A stretch of 64,000 nt of DNA from positions 310,001 to 374,000 of the forward strand of contig JADJAH010000038.1 of NCBI GenBank assembly GCA_016704345.1, given 5' to 3'. The translations under genes and the position numbers were made by a program. The DNA comes from Ignavibacteria bacterium. GTDB taxonomy: Bacteria; Bacteroidota; Ignavibacteria; Tepidaquicellales; Tepidaquicellaceae. The notes beneath the pieces are model-generated. The model made no database searches and was not told the origin of the DNA. It was given only the letters and a program-made list of their open reading frames with translations. Numbering within the stretch: the first letter of the stretch is position 1; each line of letters begins with the position of its first letter. Of the stretch, positions 52,536 through 61,700 are shown in pieces.

Positions 52536-53321
52536 TTGCTGATTCAGGGACTGATAACGGGGATTATAGTCGGGTTCATCATTTCGATGCCACCGCTTGG
52601 ACCCACTTATTTTGCGATAATAGAAAGAGCGCTGAGAAAAGAATTAGCAAACGCTGTTGCTATAGGAGCGGGGGCAGGATTTCTAGACATGGTTTATGTC
52701 CTTGTGGCATTCGGAGGTGTATCAGCAATCGTCTCGCTATTGCCGTATGAAGTGGATGGATTCTTTTTGAAGAACGAAAATTTGATAAAGACAATTTTTG
52801 CTGTTGCCGGATGCTTAGTTGTGATAGCATACGGAGCAAAGATGCTGATGACTTCGAGAATTAAACCTCAGCGCGTTACAAATATTGCCGGTGAGTCACC
52901 TGAGATTGCTGAAAAAGTCGAACAAATGGAATCAAAGATTCTCAGCAAAGAGGAAAGTCTCGGCAAGATCTTTCACATCAAGCAGTTGAAAGAAGCACAG
53001 CAGGGTGTAGTCGGGAGTTTTTTTCTCGGTGTGGGGTTCTGTCTTTCTTCGGTAACATTACCTGCTTCATGGCTGGCGATAGTTGGCTATCTGAAGAGTT
53101 ACGGAGTGATAGATACAAGCTTTTCCACGGGGTTGATGCTTAGTATTGGAGTCTTTATCGGGACTGTACTTTTCTTTTATCTTATGTCACGATTGCTTTC
53201 AAAACATACTGACAAGATCAAGCCTAATCTTGTTTCAAAGCTAAATTTTTCAACAGGATTATTTCTGATAGTTCTCGGTGCATCAGTGCTTGTTAAGATT
53301 TCTACCATATTGTTCGAATAG
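52536..53321 (+). CDS. LysE/RhtB-type transporter
   Basis: A 261-residue membrane protein with about six hydrophobic segments and a charged loop in the middle (about residues 110-155). The N-terminal GFIISMPPLGPTYFAIIERAL is the LysE-family signature (PPGP-like here PPLGP) and GFLDMVYVLVAFGG follows. The start is TTG 52536, or there is one extra base in the A6T3 run at 52529-52537 that would join an upstream start ATGCTATTAGG (52508). Transport substrate unknown; the loop is longer than in typical amino-acid exporters. Confidence 0.8.
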   Translation: MLIQGLITGIIVGFIISMPPLGPTYFAIIERALRKELANAVAIGAGAGFLDMVYVLVAFGGVSAIVSLLPYEVDGFFLKNENLIKTIFAVAGCLVVIAYGAKMLMTSRIKPQRVTNIAGESPEIAEKVEQMESKILSKEESLGKIFHIKQLKEAQQGVVGSFFLGVGFCLSSVTLPASWLAIVGYLKSYGVIDTSFSTGLMLSIGVFIGTVLFFYLMSRLLSKHTDKIKPNLVSKLNFSTGLFLIVLGASVLVKISTILFE

Positions 53322-53355
53322 ATTCTAAACTTCAACACACAGGATTTTATCTGAA

Positions 53356-54840
53356 ATGCAAAGCATGGAGCTGAAGCAAAACAAGAGTATTTGCAGTTTT
53401 TGTCAGATGCCGATCAAGAATGAGTCGGAGGCATTCGTCTGTCCTTCATGCAACTCTCCTTATCACAAAGATTGCTGGCTTGAAAATAAAGGATGCGCAG
53501 TTTATGGATGCGGAGAAAGGATCATTGAAGATGATCAGGAATCTTCCTTCAGAGCAGCAATGATAAACATAGAATATCTGATAAACAGGAATCAGTATTC
53601 AGAGGCAATTTATGAGGCAAAGCAATTACTGAAGATTGAAAGAAGAAGTTCTGACCTGAAGAATCTTTACAACAAGGCAGTCGCTCTGATTAACAACAAG
53701 ATGAACCTTATGAGCAGCGGCGATGAAGCTTTCGGAAAGAAAGACTATAAAGCTGCGGAGGCATATTACAAGAACGTACTTAAATACACCGATGATCTCG
53801 AGACTAACTTCGTCAGTACAAGGCTTGAAATCATAAAGGATAAGATTCCGGAACAGAACAGAAGAAGGATATATTACAACATTCTTCTGATAGTAATAAT
53901 TATTGCAATTCTTTCTGCGATAGGATATCTGGGATATTATACCTTCGTACTAAAAGAGGACAGAGAGTATGCCGAACTCGTAAGATCCGACAAAGCAAAT
54001 GATCTTAGATCGATGGAAGCTATGATTGGAAAGTATGAAGCATTCTTAAGAGATTACAGTGAAGGCAAGAATAAGCAGAGGATAATAGCGAGGATCAACA
54101 ATTACTCGGGACAAATTGCCGGGATCTATTATAAAGATGACTGGAAACTGGCATTAAAATATTACAACAGAATTTCCGCTTCCCTTGAGCAGGAGGAGGC
54201 AAAGACGCTGCACAGTAAGATCTATAATGTAGCATTCACCGAATACAGGCAGAAAATCGAGAATGCAAAGAAGCTTAATTCTTCTAAGAAGTATCAGGAA
54301 TCCCTGAACGAACTTAAGAACGCAAAGTTGATAGCTTCATCTTTTCCTGAATCTGCACTTGGGAAAGAAAATGAGATCCTTGAGAATAACATAAGCATTA
54401 TCAACAAGAAAATATCTTCTCTACAAAAATCAAATGATCTTGAGCGTGAAATAAAAGAATTTGACAAGCAACTATCGGAGCTCTCGTCTGCAGGTGGTAA
54501 CACGTTGAATGTGTCTGCAAGGATCATTAGAGCGATGGGAGGCGGAACATATCTCGCTAAAGAAACGGGATCGGGAAACCAGATCATGATAAAGAGTTCA
54601 TCAAAGGATTATTCCGGCGGACAGCTCATCAATATTGACTGCTACCAGAATGGTAAGGTAAAACTTCCTGATGAAGAAGGCGGAAAACTCGTCCAATCAT
54701 ATGTGTCATTCTTTGATTCGGAAGAATCACCCAATATTCCCGGGGGATATTCAGAATTCGAGTCATTGAATGAAAGGCTTAAAAACCTAAGAAGACAGAA
54801 GTCCAAAGTTGACAGTCTGTTAAAATTGAATCTTTACTAA
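53356..54840 (+). CDS. Membrane protein with prokaryotic RING-finger domain
   Basis: A 494-residue protein. Residues 13-52 form a zinc finger with Cys13, Cys16, Cys29, Cys32, His37, Cys40, Cys47 and Cys52 (CSFC, CPSCNSPYHKDCW, GCAVYGC), matching the prokaryotic RING-finger type I family (Prok-RING). Residues 60-150 resemble tetratricopeptide repeats (YSEAIYEAKQLL, KDYKAAEAYYKNVLKY), one membrane helix spans about 172-197, and 200-490 are helical with coiled-coil stretches (LQKSNDLEREIKEFDKQL, KNLRRQKSKVDSLLKL) and a short beta segment. No ubiquitin-like or E1/E2-like gene is adjacent. Function unknown. Confidence 0.82.
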   Translation: MQSMELKQNKSICSFCQMPIKNESEAFVCPSCNSPYHKDCWLENKGCAVYGCGERIIEDDQESSFRAAMINIEYLINRNQYSEAIYEAKQLLKIERRSSDLKNLYNKAVALINNKMNLMSSGDEAFGKKDYKAAEAYYKNVLKYTDDLETNFVSTRLEIIKDKIPEQNRRRIYYNILLIVIIIAILSAIGYLGYYTFVLKEDREYAELVRSDKANDLRSMEAMIGKYEAFLRDYSEGKNKQRIIARINNYSGQIAGIYYKDDWKLALKYYNRISASLEQEEAKTLHSKIYNVAFTEYRQKIENAKKLNSSKKYQESLNELKNAKLIASSFPESALGKENEILENNISIINKKISSLQKSNDLEREIKEFDKQLSELSSAGGNTLNVSARIIRAMGGGTYLAKETGSGNQIMIKSSSKDYSGGQLINIDCYQNGKVKLPDEEGGKLVQSYVSFFDSEESPNIPGGYSEFESLNERLKNLRRQKSKVDSLLKLNLY

Positions 54841-54969
54841 AGTGCAAAGTAATCCCGCCGAATCTTTTTTAGATACCGTAGTCTAACTTATGACCAAAAA
54901 TTCTGTTGCATCACAAATTGAAATTCAATATTTTGACATCTTTCCCTGAACTATAAATTGTTTAGGCGC

Positions 54970-55052
54970 GGGTAGGTTGCAGAGCGGTCAAATGCATCAG
55001 ACTGTAAATCTGACGACTAATGTCTTCGGAGGTTCGAATCCTTCCCTACCCA
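54970..55052 (+). tRNA. tRNA-Tyr (anticodon GTA)
   Basis: Class II tRNA: acceptor GGGTAGG with CCTACCC, anticodon arm CAGACTGTAAATCTG with GTA, variable arm around GACGACTAATGTC, T-arm GGAGGTTCGAATCCTTC, discriminator A. First of the Tyr-Gly-Thr-Trp set that precedes secE in many bacteria. Confidence 0.94.
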
Positions 55053-55075
55053 CAGAATGAGTTTTTTGTCATTTT

Positions 55076-55148
55076 GCGGGAGTAACTCAGTTGGTAGAGT
55101 CACAGCCTTCCAAGCTGTTGGTCGCGAGTTCGAGTCCCGTCTCCCGCT
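55076..55148 (+). tRNA. tRNA-Gly (anticodon TCC)
   Basis: Acceptor GCGGGAG with CTCCCGC, D-arm AACTCAGTTGGTAGAGT, anticodon arm CAGCCTTCCAAGCTG with TCC, T-arm GCGAGTTCGAGTCCCGT, discriminator T. Confidence 0.94.
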
Positions 55149-55157
55149 CAGATGAAT

Positions 55158-55230
<73 letters not shown>

Positions 55231-55351
55231 CAATGAGCATCTGATGTTCTTCATAAGGAAGCTCTTTATGTGTTTTGTGAGATAGATTGCCTTTTCAATT
55301 AATTCTACACAGAAATCCGGTTTAACCCGAAAGATAATTCTATAATAAGTC

Positions 55352-55525
55352 ATGGCAAAAGAAGGATCACGCATCAAAATTAAGCTTGTAAGCATTGAAG
55401 GCCCCCATAAAGGAAAGTCTGTTTATGTTTCACAGAAGAACAGGATAAATTCCAAGGAGCGTCTTGAAATGAAGAAGTACTGCAAATGGACCAAGCAGCA
55501 CATACTTCACAGAGAGTCAAAATAA
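55352..55525 (+). CDS. rpmG: 50S ribosomal protein L33
   Basis: A 57-residue protein that fits L33: SRIKIKLVSIEG at the start, YVSQKNRINSKERLEMKKYC in the middle and KQHILHRESK at the end. It has only one Cys (KKYCKWTKQH), so it is a zinc-free form. Its place between tRNA-Thr and tRNA-Trp ahead of secE is the conserved one. Confidence 0.93.
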   Translation: MAKEGSRIKIKLVSIEGPHKGKSVYVSQKNRINSKERLEMKKYCKWTKQHILHRESK

Positions 55526-55532
55526 AATGTTT

Positions 55533-55605
55533 ACGGGTGTAGCTCAATTGGTAGAGTAGCGGTCTCCAAAACCGTTGGTTGGGGGTTCGAGTCCCTCCTC
55601 CCGTG
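55533..55605 (+). tRNA. tRNA-Trp (anticodon CCA)
   Basis: Acceptor ACGGGTG with CTCCCGT (one mismatch), D-arm AGCTCAATTGGTAGAGT, anticodon arm GCGGTCTCCAAAACCGT with CCA, T-arm GGGGGTTCGAGTCCCTC, discriminator G. It starts 7 bases after rpmG. Confidence 0.93.
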
Positions 55606-55631
55606 CGGAACGCAGAAAATTTAAATAGCGA

Positions 55632-55815
55632 ATGAAAGACAAGATAATCAATTTTTTTGAGGACATTTACAAGGAGATGAAGAAAGTTTCATGGCCTAAG
55701 AAGGCGGAAACTTATAGATTCTACCAAGATAGTAATCCTTACAATGCTGATCTCTGCTGTTTTTGTTTATATCATTGACAAGGGCATCAGCGAACTGCTA
55801 AAGGCAATATTTTAA
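55632..55815 (+). CDS. secE: Preprotein translocase subunit SecE (one frameshift)
   Basis: SecE is the essential small clamp of the SecYEG channel. The first 28 residues (DKIINFFEDIYKEMKKVSWP) are the conserved amphipathic helix and KVSWP motif. One extra base at about 55716 then breaks the frame; without it the protein continues as KKAETYDSTKIVILTMLISAV and FVYIIDKGISELL, giving the single membrane helix, and stops at 55813. The repaired length is 60 residues, normal for the short SecE. It lies 26 bases after tRNA-Trp and 8 before nusG. Confidence 0.9.
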
Positions 55816-55823
55816 TTGAAATA

Positions 55824-56474
55824 ATGAGTAACGAAACTCCCAACGAAACTCCATTGGATACAGAAATAAAAGACACGGAAAACTTGATTGGCGAAGGAGC
55901 CGAACCTGAAGAAGAAGAACAGGGTCGTTTCAGATGGTATGCCGTGAGAGTCATCTCCGGTCATGAAAAAAAAGTAAAGGTTTATCTCGATACTGAAATC
56001 AGAAATGAAGGACTGGAAGACAGGATCAGAAATGTTCTTATCCCGCTTGAGAAAGTTTACGAAGTGAAGGGCGGAAAAAAGAAGGCTAAGGAAAAAAGTT
56101 TTCTTCCGGGATATATATTGCTGGAAGCTGATCTTGATGACGGAATCAGGGATTTTATTTCCAAGACACCATCCATAATAAATATGGTTGGTTCAAAGAG
56201 TGTAAAAGGAAAGAGACTTGATATTACGCCTATTAAGTCAGGCGAGATCAAGAGGATAAAGTCAATTCTCAATGAAGAAAGTGTTGAAGAAAAACTTGAT
56301 GTGAATTTGAATGTCGGAGATCCGGTGAAAGTGACAAGCGGTCCGTTTAACAATTTCAGCGGCAACATACTGGAAGTCAATCTCGAAAAACTCAAAGTGA
56401 AAGTAATGGTGAGTATTTTCGGAAGAAAGACTCCTATTGAACTTGAAATAACACAGATAGAAAAAGAAAAATAG
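55824..56474 (+). CDS. nusG: Transcription termination/antitermination factor NusG
   Basis: A 216-residue NusG. The first 35 residues are an extra acidic extension (ETPNETPLD, EGAEPEEEEQ). The NGN domain follows (WYAVRVISGHEKKVK, FLPGYILLEADLDD) and then a C-terminal KOW domain (VGDPVKVTSGPFNNFSGNI). It couples RNA polymerase to Rho or the ribosome. Its place before rplK is conserved. Confidence 0.97.
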   Translation: MSNETPNETPLDTEIKDTENLIGEGAEPEEEEQGRFRWYAVRVISGHEKKVKVYLDTEIRNEGLEDRIRNVLIPLEKVYEVKGGKKKAKEKSFLPGYILLEADLDDGIRDFISKTPSIINMVGSKSVKGKRLDITPIKSGEIKRIKSILNEESVEEKLDVNLNVGDPVKVTSGPFNNFSGNILEVNLEKLKVKVMVSIFGRKTPIELEITQIEKEK

Positions 56475-56491
56475 TCTAAAACAATCTTTTT

Positions 56492-56917
56492 ATGGCAAAG
56501 AAAATAACAGGTTTTGTAAAGTTGCAGATACCGGCAGGAAATGCCACCATGGCGCCTCCTGTAGGTCCGGCGCTTGGACAAAGAGGCGTGAACGGAATGG
56601 AATTCTGCAAGCAATTTAATGCAAGAACACAAGATAAGAAAGGATTGATAATTCCGGTTGTGATAACTGTATTTTCGGATAAGTCATTTACCTTTATTAC
56701 AAAGACTCCCCCGGCTGCAATTCTGCTTCTAAGAGCTGCAGGGTTGGAAAAGGGATCCGGAGTTCCTAACAAGACAAAAGTTGGTAAGGTCTCAAAGAGT
56801 CAGCTAAAAGAGATTGCAGAAACAAAGATGCCTGACCTTAACGTGCATGATGTTGAAGCTGCCATGAAACTTGTTGCCGGAACGGCCAGGAGCATGGGTA
56901 TTACCGTAGAAAACTAA
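56492..56917 (+). CDS. rplK: 50S ribosomal protein L11
   Basis: A 141-residue L11, which forms the GTPase-associated centre with 23S rRNA. It has the standard segments VKLQIPAGNATMAPPVGPAL, GQRGVNGMEFCKQFNA and the C-terminal RNA-binding part with LNVHDVEAAMKLVAGTARSM. It starts 17 bases after nusG and is 13 bases before rplA. Confidence 0.98.
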   Translation: MAKKITGFVKLQIPAGNATMAPPVGPALGQRGVNGMEFCKQFNARTQDKKGLIIPVVITVFSDKSFTFITKTPPAAILLLRAAGLEKGSGVPNKTKVGKVSKSQLKEIAETKMPDLNVHDVEAAMKLVAGTARSMGITVEN

Positions 56918-56930
56918 ATCTAAATTTTCG

Positions 56931-57635
56931 ATGAAACTCACAAAGAAACAGAAGGAAAATAAGAAGTCAATTGACACTGTAAAAGAATACAGTCTTAATG
57001 AAGCCGTATCAATGCTTAAAAAAGCGAAGAAGGCAAAGTTTGATGAATCAGTTGACTTGGCAGTCAGGCTTGGAGTTGATCCTAAGCATGCAGATCAGGT
57101 TGTCAGAGGAACTGTAGCGCTTCCCAACGGAACAGGAAAGAGCGTTAGAGTGCTTGTGATAGCGAAACCTGAGAAGCATGACGAAGCAAGAGAAGCCGGT
57201 GCGGATCATGTTGGATTTGAAGATTATGTGAAGAAGATTCAGGAGGGCTGGACTGACATTGATGTAATTATTGCTGCACCTGATACAATGAGCGAGCTTG
57301 GAAAGATCGGCAAGATACTCGGACCGAGAGGTCTTATGCCGAATCCAAAGAGCGGTACGGTAACTCCTAATGTTGGTCAGGCAGTAAAGGAAGTAAAGGC
57401 CGGTAAGATTGATTTCAGAGTTGATAAGACTGGCATAGTTCACTCAATTATTGGAAAGCTTTCTTTTGACGAAGAGAAGATACAGGAGAATGCAACAGCT
57501 TTTGTTAACATGATAATTAAGCTAAAACCGTCAGCAGCAAAAGGCACCTACATAAAGAGCATTACTCTTTCCAGTACAATGGGACCCGGAATAAAGATCG
57601 ACAAGAATTTTTCGGCAGCAAAGACTGCTGCTTAA
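56931..57635 (+). CDS. rplA: 50S ribosomal protein L1
   Basis: A 234-residue L1, which forms the mobile stalk of the large subunit and, in many bacteria, represses its own operon. Signatures: AVRLGVDPKHADQVVRGTVA, LPNGTGKSVRVLVIAKPEK, ILGPRGLMPNPKSGTVT and KLKPSAAKGTYIKSITLSST. It is intact. Confidence 0.98.
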   Translation: MKLTKKQKENKKSIDTVKEYSLNEAVSMLKKAKKAKFDESVDLAVRLGVDPKHADQVVRGTVALPNGTGKSVRVLVIAKPEKHDEAREAGADHVGFEDYVKKIQEGWTDIDVIIAAPDTMSELGKIGKILGPRGLMPNPKSGTVTPNVGQAVKEVKAGKIDFRVDKTGIVHSIIGKLSFDEEKIQENATAFVNMIIKLKPSAAKGTYIKSITLSSTMGPGIKIDKNFSAAKTAA

Positions 57636-57668
57636 ATCATAAGGAATTACGCACTCAAGCAATATATA

Positions 57669-57688
57669 CCTGCCCCGCTTCAGGCAGG
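57669..57688 (+). promoter_or_regulatory. Small hairpin in the rplJ leader
   Basis: CCTGCC and GGCAGG form a 6-bp stem with an 8-base loop, followed by AAAAAAA, in the 91-base gap between rplA and rplJ. The position is that of the L10 autoregulatory leader, but I cannot confirm its conserved fold; it also resembles a common GCAGGCAGG repeat seen in the copy A element. Confidence 0.35.
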
Positions 57689-57726
57689 CAAAAAAAGCAA
57701 TGCACAATTAATTAAAAAGGTCCACA

Positions 57727-58260
57727 ATGAACAAAGAACAGAAGGTCGCTGCTGTAAAAGAGATCAAGGAGCTTATAGACGGTTCAGAATCTATATACCT
57801 CACTGATTTCACGGGATTGACTGTTGAGCAAGTGAATGATCTGAGGAAAGAATTCTTTAAGTCTGAAATAAAGTACAAGGTAGTTAAGAACAGACTGACC
57901 GCCAGAGCGCTTAAGGAATCAGACAAGTACTCATCGCATTTTGACAGGCTCAATGAAACTTTAAATGGTCCGACGGGTATTATCTTCACGTCGAAAGATC
58001 CTGTAGCACCGGCCAAGATAATCAAGAAATTTGCTGAAAAGACAGAGAAACCAAAGCTTAAGCTTGCCATCGTTGAAAATGAGATTTACGAATCGAAGCA
58101 ACTGAACCAACTTGCATCCCTCGCTTCGAAAGAAGAATTGATTGCAAGCATTCTCGGTTCATTGGATGCTCCCGCATCCGGTATTGTCGGTACACTCAAT
58201 GCCGTAATGAGGGATTTGTTCAGTGTTATTGAAGAAGTGGCTAAGAAAAGAGCCGCTTAA
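57727..58260 (+). CDS. rplJ: 50S ribosomal protein L10
   Basis: A 177-residue L10, the base of the L7/L12 stalk. It has KEIKELIDGSESIYLTDFTG, LRKEFFKSEIKYKVVKNRL and a C-terminal helix that binds L7/L12 dimers. AAAAGG lies 4 bases before the ATG. Confidence 0.97.
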   Translation: MNKEQKVAAVKEIKELIDGSESIYLTDFTGLTVEQVNDLRKEFFKSEIKYKVVKNRLTARALKESDKYSSHFDRLNETLNGPTGIIFTSKDPVAPAKIIKKFAEKTEKPKLKLAIVENEIYESKQLNQLASLASKEELIASILGSLDAPASGIVGTLNAVMRDLFSVIEEVAKKRAA

Positions 58261-58297
58261 TTTCTAAAAACAATTTTAACTTAAAAGAGGTCAACAA

Positions 58298-58668
58298 ATG
58301 TCAGTACAGGAAATTGCCGATAAAATTGGCGAACTCACATTAACTCAAGCTTCAGAACTTAAGAAGATACTTGAAGATAAATTTGGTGTTACAGCTGCAG
58401 CGCCGGTTATGATGGCAGGTGGAGCACCGGCTGCAGCGGCACCGGCAGCGGAAGAACAGACTGAATTTACAGTAATTCTTGCAGAAGCCGGAGCACAAAG
58501 ATCAATGTGATCAAAGCTGTAAAGAATGCAACAGGACTCGGACTTACCGAAGCCAAATCGCTCGTTGGAAGCGCTCCAAAACCTGTTAAGGAAAACATTT
58601 CAAAGGCGGATGCCGATAAGCTCAAAGCTGATCTCGAAGCAGCCGGCGCCAAAGTTGAAATAAAATAA
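58298..58668 (+). CDS. rplL: 50S ribosomal protein L7/L12 (one frameshift)
   Basis: The stalk protein that recruits translation GTPases. The dimerisation domain (EIADKIGELTLTQASELKK) and Ala-rich hinge (GGAPAAAAPAAEEQTEFTV) are intact. The frame then breaks near 58497-58499; adding one A restores AGAQKINVIKAVKNATGLGL and TEAKSLVGSAPKPVKENI to the stop at 58666. The repaired protein is about 123 residues, the usual length. A true loss of the C-terminal domain would be lethal. Confidence 0.92.
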
Positions 58669-58721
58669 TTCCTTCAACATCCATTAGTATTTTACGTAAT
58701 TTCATTTCAAAAATTGGATAG

Positions 58722-58747
58722 TCCCGACAAGAATTTCAGTGTCGGGA
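58722..58747 (+). promoter_or_regulatory. Hairpin between rplL and rpoB
   Basis: TCCCGACA and TGTCGGGA form a perfect 8-bp stem with a 10-base loop, followed by TTATTC. It lies in the 110-base rplL-rpoB gap, where other bacteria have an attenuator or RNase III site that sets the ratio of ribosomal protein to polymerase; the same role here is inference. Confidence 0.55.
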
Positions 58748-58779
58748 TTATTCATTAAATTAACCGGGGGTTAAATAAA

Positions 58780-61700
58780 TTGGAATCAAGAGAAGTTGAT
58801 CTTGGATTGCAACCGATAAGTGTGAAAAATGACCGACTAACGTTTGCCAAGACTCCGCTAAAGCATGATCCGCCTGACCTTTTAAAGGTGCAGGTACAGT
58901 CTTACAAAGATTTCCTTCAGGAAGAAATTCCTGCAAGCAAAAGAAAATCTCAGGGACTGCAAAAAGTTTTTGAAGATAACTTTCCGATAACAGATTCAAG
59001 GGAAACAGCCCTCCTTGAGTTTGTTGACTACTATCTTGAAAAGCCACACTATTCTGTCATAGAATGTCAGGAGCAGGGGCTTACTTATGCCGTTCAGGTT
59101 AAGGCCAGACTGAGACTTTCCACAAAGCCAAACACTGCGGCAAAAGAATATAATTATACTATCGAGAACGATGTTTATCTGGGAAATCTTCCCTACATGA
59201 CACCCCGAGGCAGCTTCATTATAAACGGAGCCGAAAGAGTTATTGTCAGTCAGCTTCACAGATCGCCGGGTGTAGTTTTCAGCGAATCGATCCATGCTAA
59301 CGGTACAAAATTGTATTCAGCGAGAGTCATTCCGTTCAGAGGATCATGGGTAGAATTCACGACAGATATTAACAATCTGCTTTACGCATATGTTGACAGG
59401 AAAAAGAAATTTTACTTCTCAACACTTCTCAAAGCGCTTGGTATAAATGAGAAAGCTCAGATGCTTGATCTGTTTGGATTGACCGAAACAGTTAAGCTTA
59501 CCGATAAGAACTATCTTGATTATGTGGACAGAATTGTTGTAGAGAATGTTATTAACAAAGAAACCGGTGAAGATACAGGAATTGCAGAGAATTCTGTGCT
59601 TTCGGGAGAACAACTTCTGACTGCAGTGCAATCGAGAGTAGCGGAACTGAAGCTGAAAAGAATGACTATTTCTGACGGTGAAGAAATTATTTTCAACACC
59701 ATCATGAGCGATAATGATGAGAGCGAACTTCTTGAGAAACTTCCGGAAACGACTCCAACAAAAGACAGAAAATCTTCAAGCGTTATAGAATCTGAAAATG
59801 AAAGCGCGAGAAGCTACATTGAAAAGCTGTTCTTCAATCCGAAGAAATATGACCTTGGAGAAGTTGGAAGATATAAGATCAACTACAAACTCAATACTGA
59901 TATTGACAGTCATACAACAATCCTTACTCTTGAGGATATTGTAAATATCATCAATCACATTCGTGATCTTGTTGACAACAGAAAAGAAGTTGACGATATA
60001 GATCATCTTGGCAACAGGAGAGTAAGAACAGTCAATGAACAATTGTCAGCTCAGTTCTCATTGGGGCTCTCGAGAATGTCGAGAACAATCAGAGACAAGA
60101 TGAGCATTCATGATGAAGAAAATCTTACACCTACCAGACTGATCAGTGCACGTCCAATAACCAGCGCTCTTGCATCATTCTTTGGAACGAGTCAGTTGTC
60201 ACAATTCATGGATCAGACGAATCCTCTTGCTGAGATGACGCACAAAAGGAGAATCAGTGCATTGGGACCTGGCGGACTTTCCAGAGAGAGAGCGGGATTT
60301 GAAGTAAGAGACGTTCACTATACGCACTACGGAAGACTCTGTCCAATTGAGACTCCTGAAGGTCCAAACATCGGACTTATTTCATCTCTGTGTATTCATT
60401 CGAGAGTGAATGAACTTGGATTTATTGAGACCCCGTACAGGAAAGTTGAGAACATGCTTGTAACTGACAAGATCGAATACCTGTCAGCAGAGAAGGAAGA
60501 TTTTTACAGGATCGCTCAGGCAAACGAGCCATTGGATAACAAAGGCAAATTTGTAAATGAGAGAGTGAAAGGAAGATTCAAAGGCGACTTCCCGTTGTTT
60601 AAGCATGAAGAAATTGATTTCATGGATGTTGCAACGAATCAGATAGTAAGCGCAGCGGCGGCATTGATACCGTTCCTTGAGCATGATGACGCAAACAGAG
60701 CGCTTATGGGAAGTAATATGCAGCGGCAGGCAGTTCCGCTTCTCAGGCCGGAAGCGCCCGTGGTAGGAACAGGATTTGAAGAGATTGTTGCAAGAGATTC
60801 AAGAACAATGCTTGCAGCAGAGAATGATGGAGTTGTTGAATATGTATCAGGAGATAAGATCATAGTAAGATACAATGTAAAGGATGATTCGGATGAAAGT
60901 CTGCTGAGCTTTGATGACAGGAAACTTGTTGAATATCAGCTTGTGAAGTTTCTCAGAACAAATCAGGACACGTCAATCAATCAAAGGCCTGTTGTTACAG
61001 AAGGTCAGAAGGTAAAGAGAGGCGACATACTTGCAGACGGTTCATCAACACAACACGGTGAACTTGCGCTTGGAAGAAATGTACTTGTTGCATTCATGCC
61101 CTGGAGAGGTTACAACTTTGAGGATGCTATTGTGATAAGCGAGAAACTTGTTGCAGATGATGTTTATACTTCTATCCATATTGAAGAGTTCAGTCTGGAA
61201 GTAAGAGATACTAAGAGAGGCGAAGAAGAACTGACAAAGGAAATTCCGAATGTCAGCGAAGAAGCCACAAAGGATCTTGATGAAAACGGCGTTGTAAGAA
61301 TTGGCGCCGAAGTGAAGGAGAGTGACATTCTTATAGGAAAAGTTACTCCCAAAGGTGAGACTGAACCTACGCCTGAAGAAAAACTTCTGAGAGCTATCTT
61401 TGGAGACAAGGCCGGCGACGTTAAAGACGCTTCGCTGAAAGCTCCTCCCGGACTTAAGGGAGTTGTCATCAGCAAAAAGCTCTTCTCAAGAAAGACACGC
61501 GATACTGAAAGCAAGCGTGATGAGAAAAGAAGAATTGACAGATATGAAGCAGAGAGAAAGAAAGAGATCAAGGATCTTAACAGAAAGATCGCGGAGAAAT
61601 ATGATACTCTTCTTGATGGAAAGGATTCGAAGGGATTGAAAGACAAGAAAGGAAACGTGATCATAAAGAGCGGAGCAAAATACAAGGCCGATACTTTCAT

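Noticed and set aside
52496..52750. 84-codon ORF ahead of the LysE-type gene
   Set aside because: After the first 11 residues it has no membrane character and overlaps the conserved LysE signature in another frame; at most its start belongs to the transporter through one extra base.
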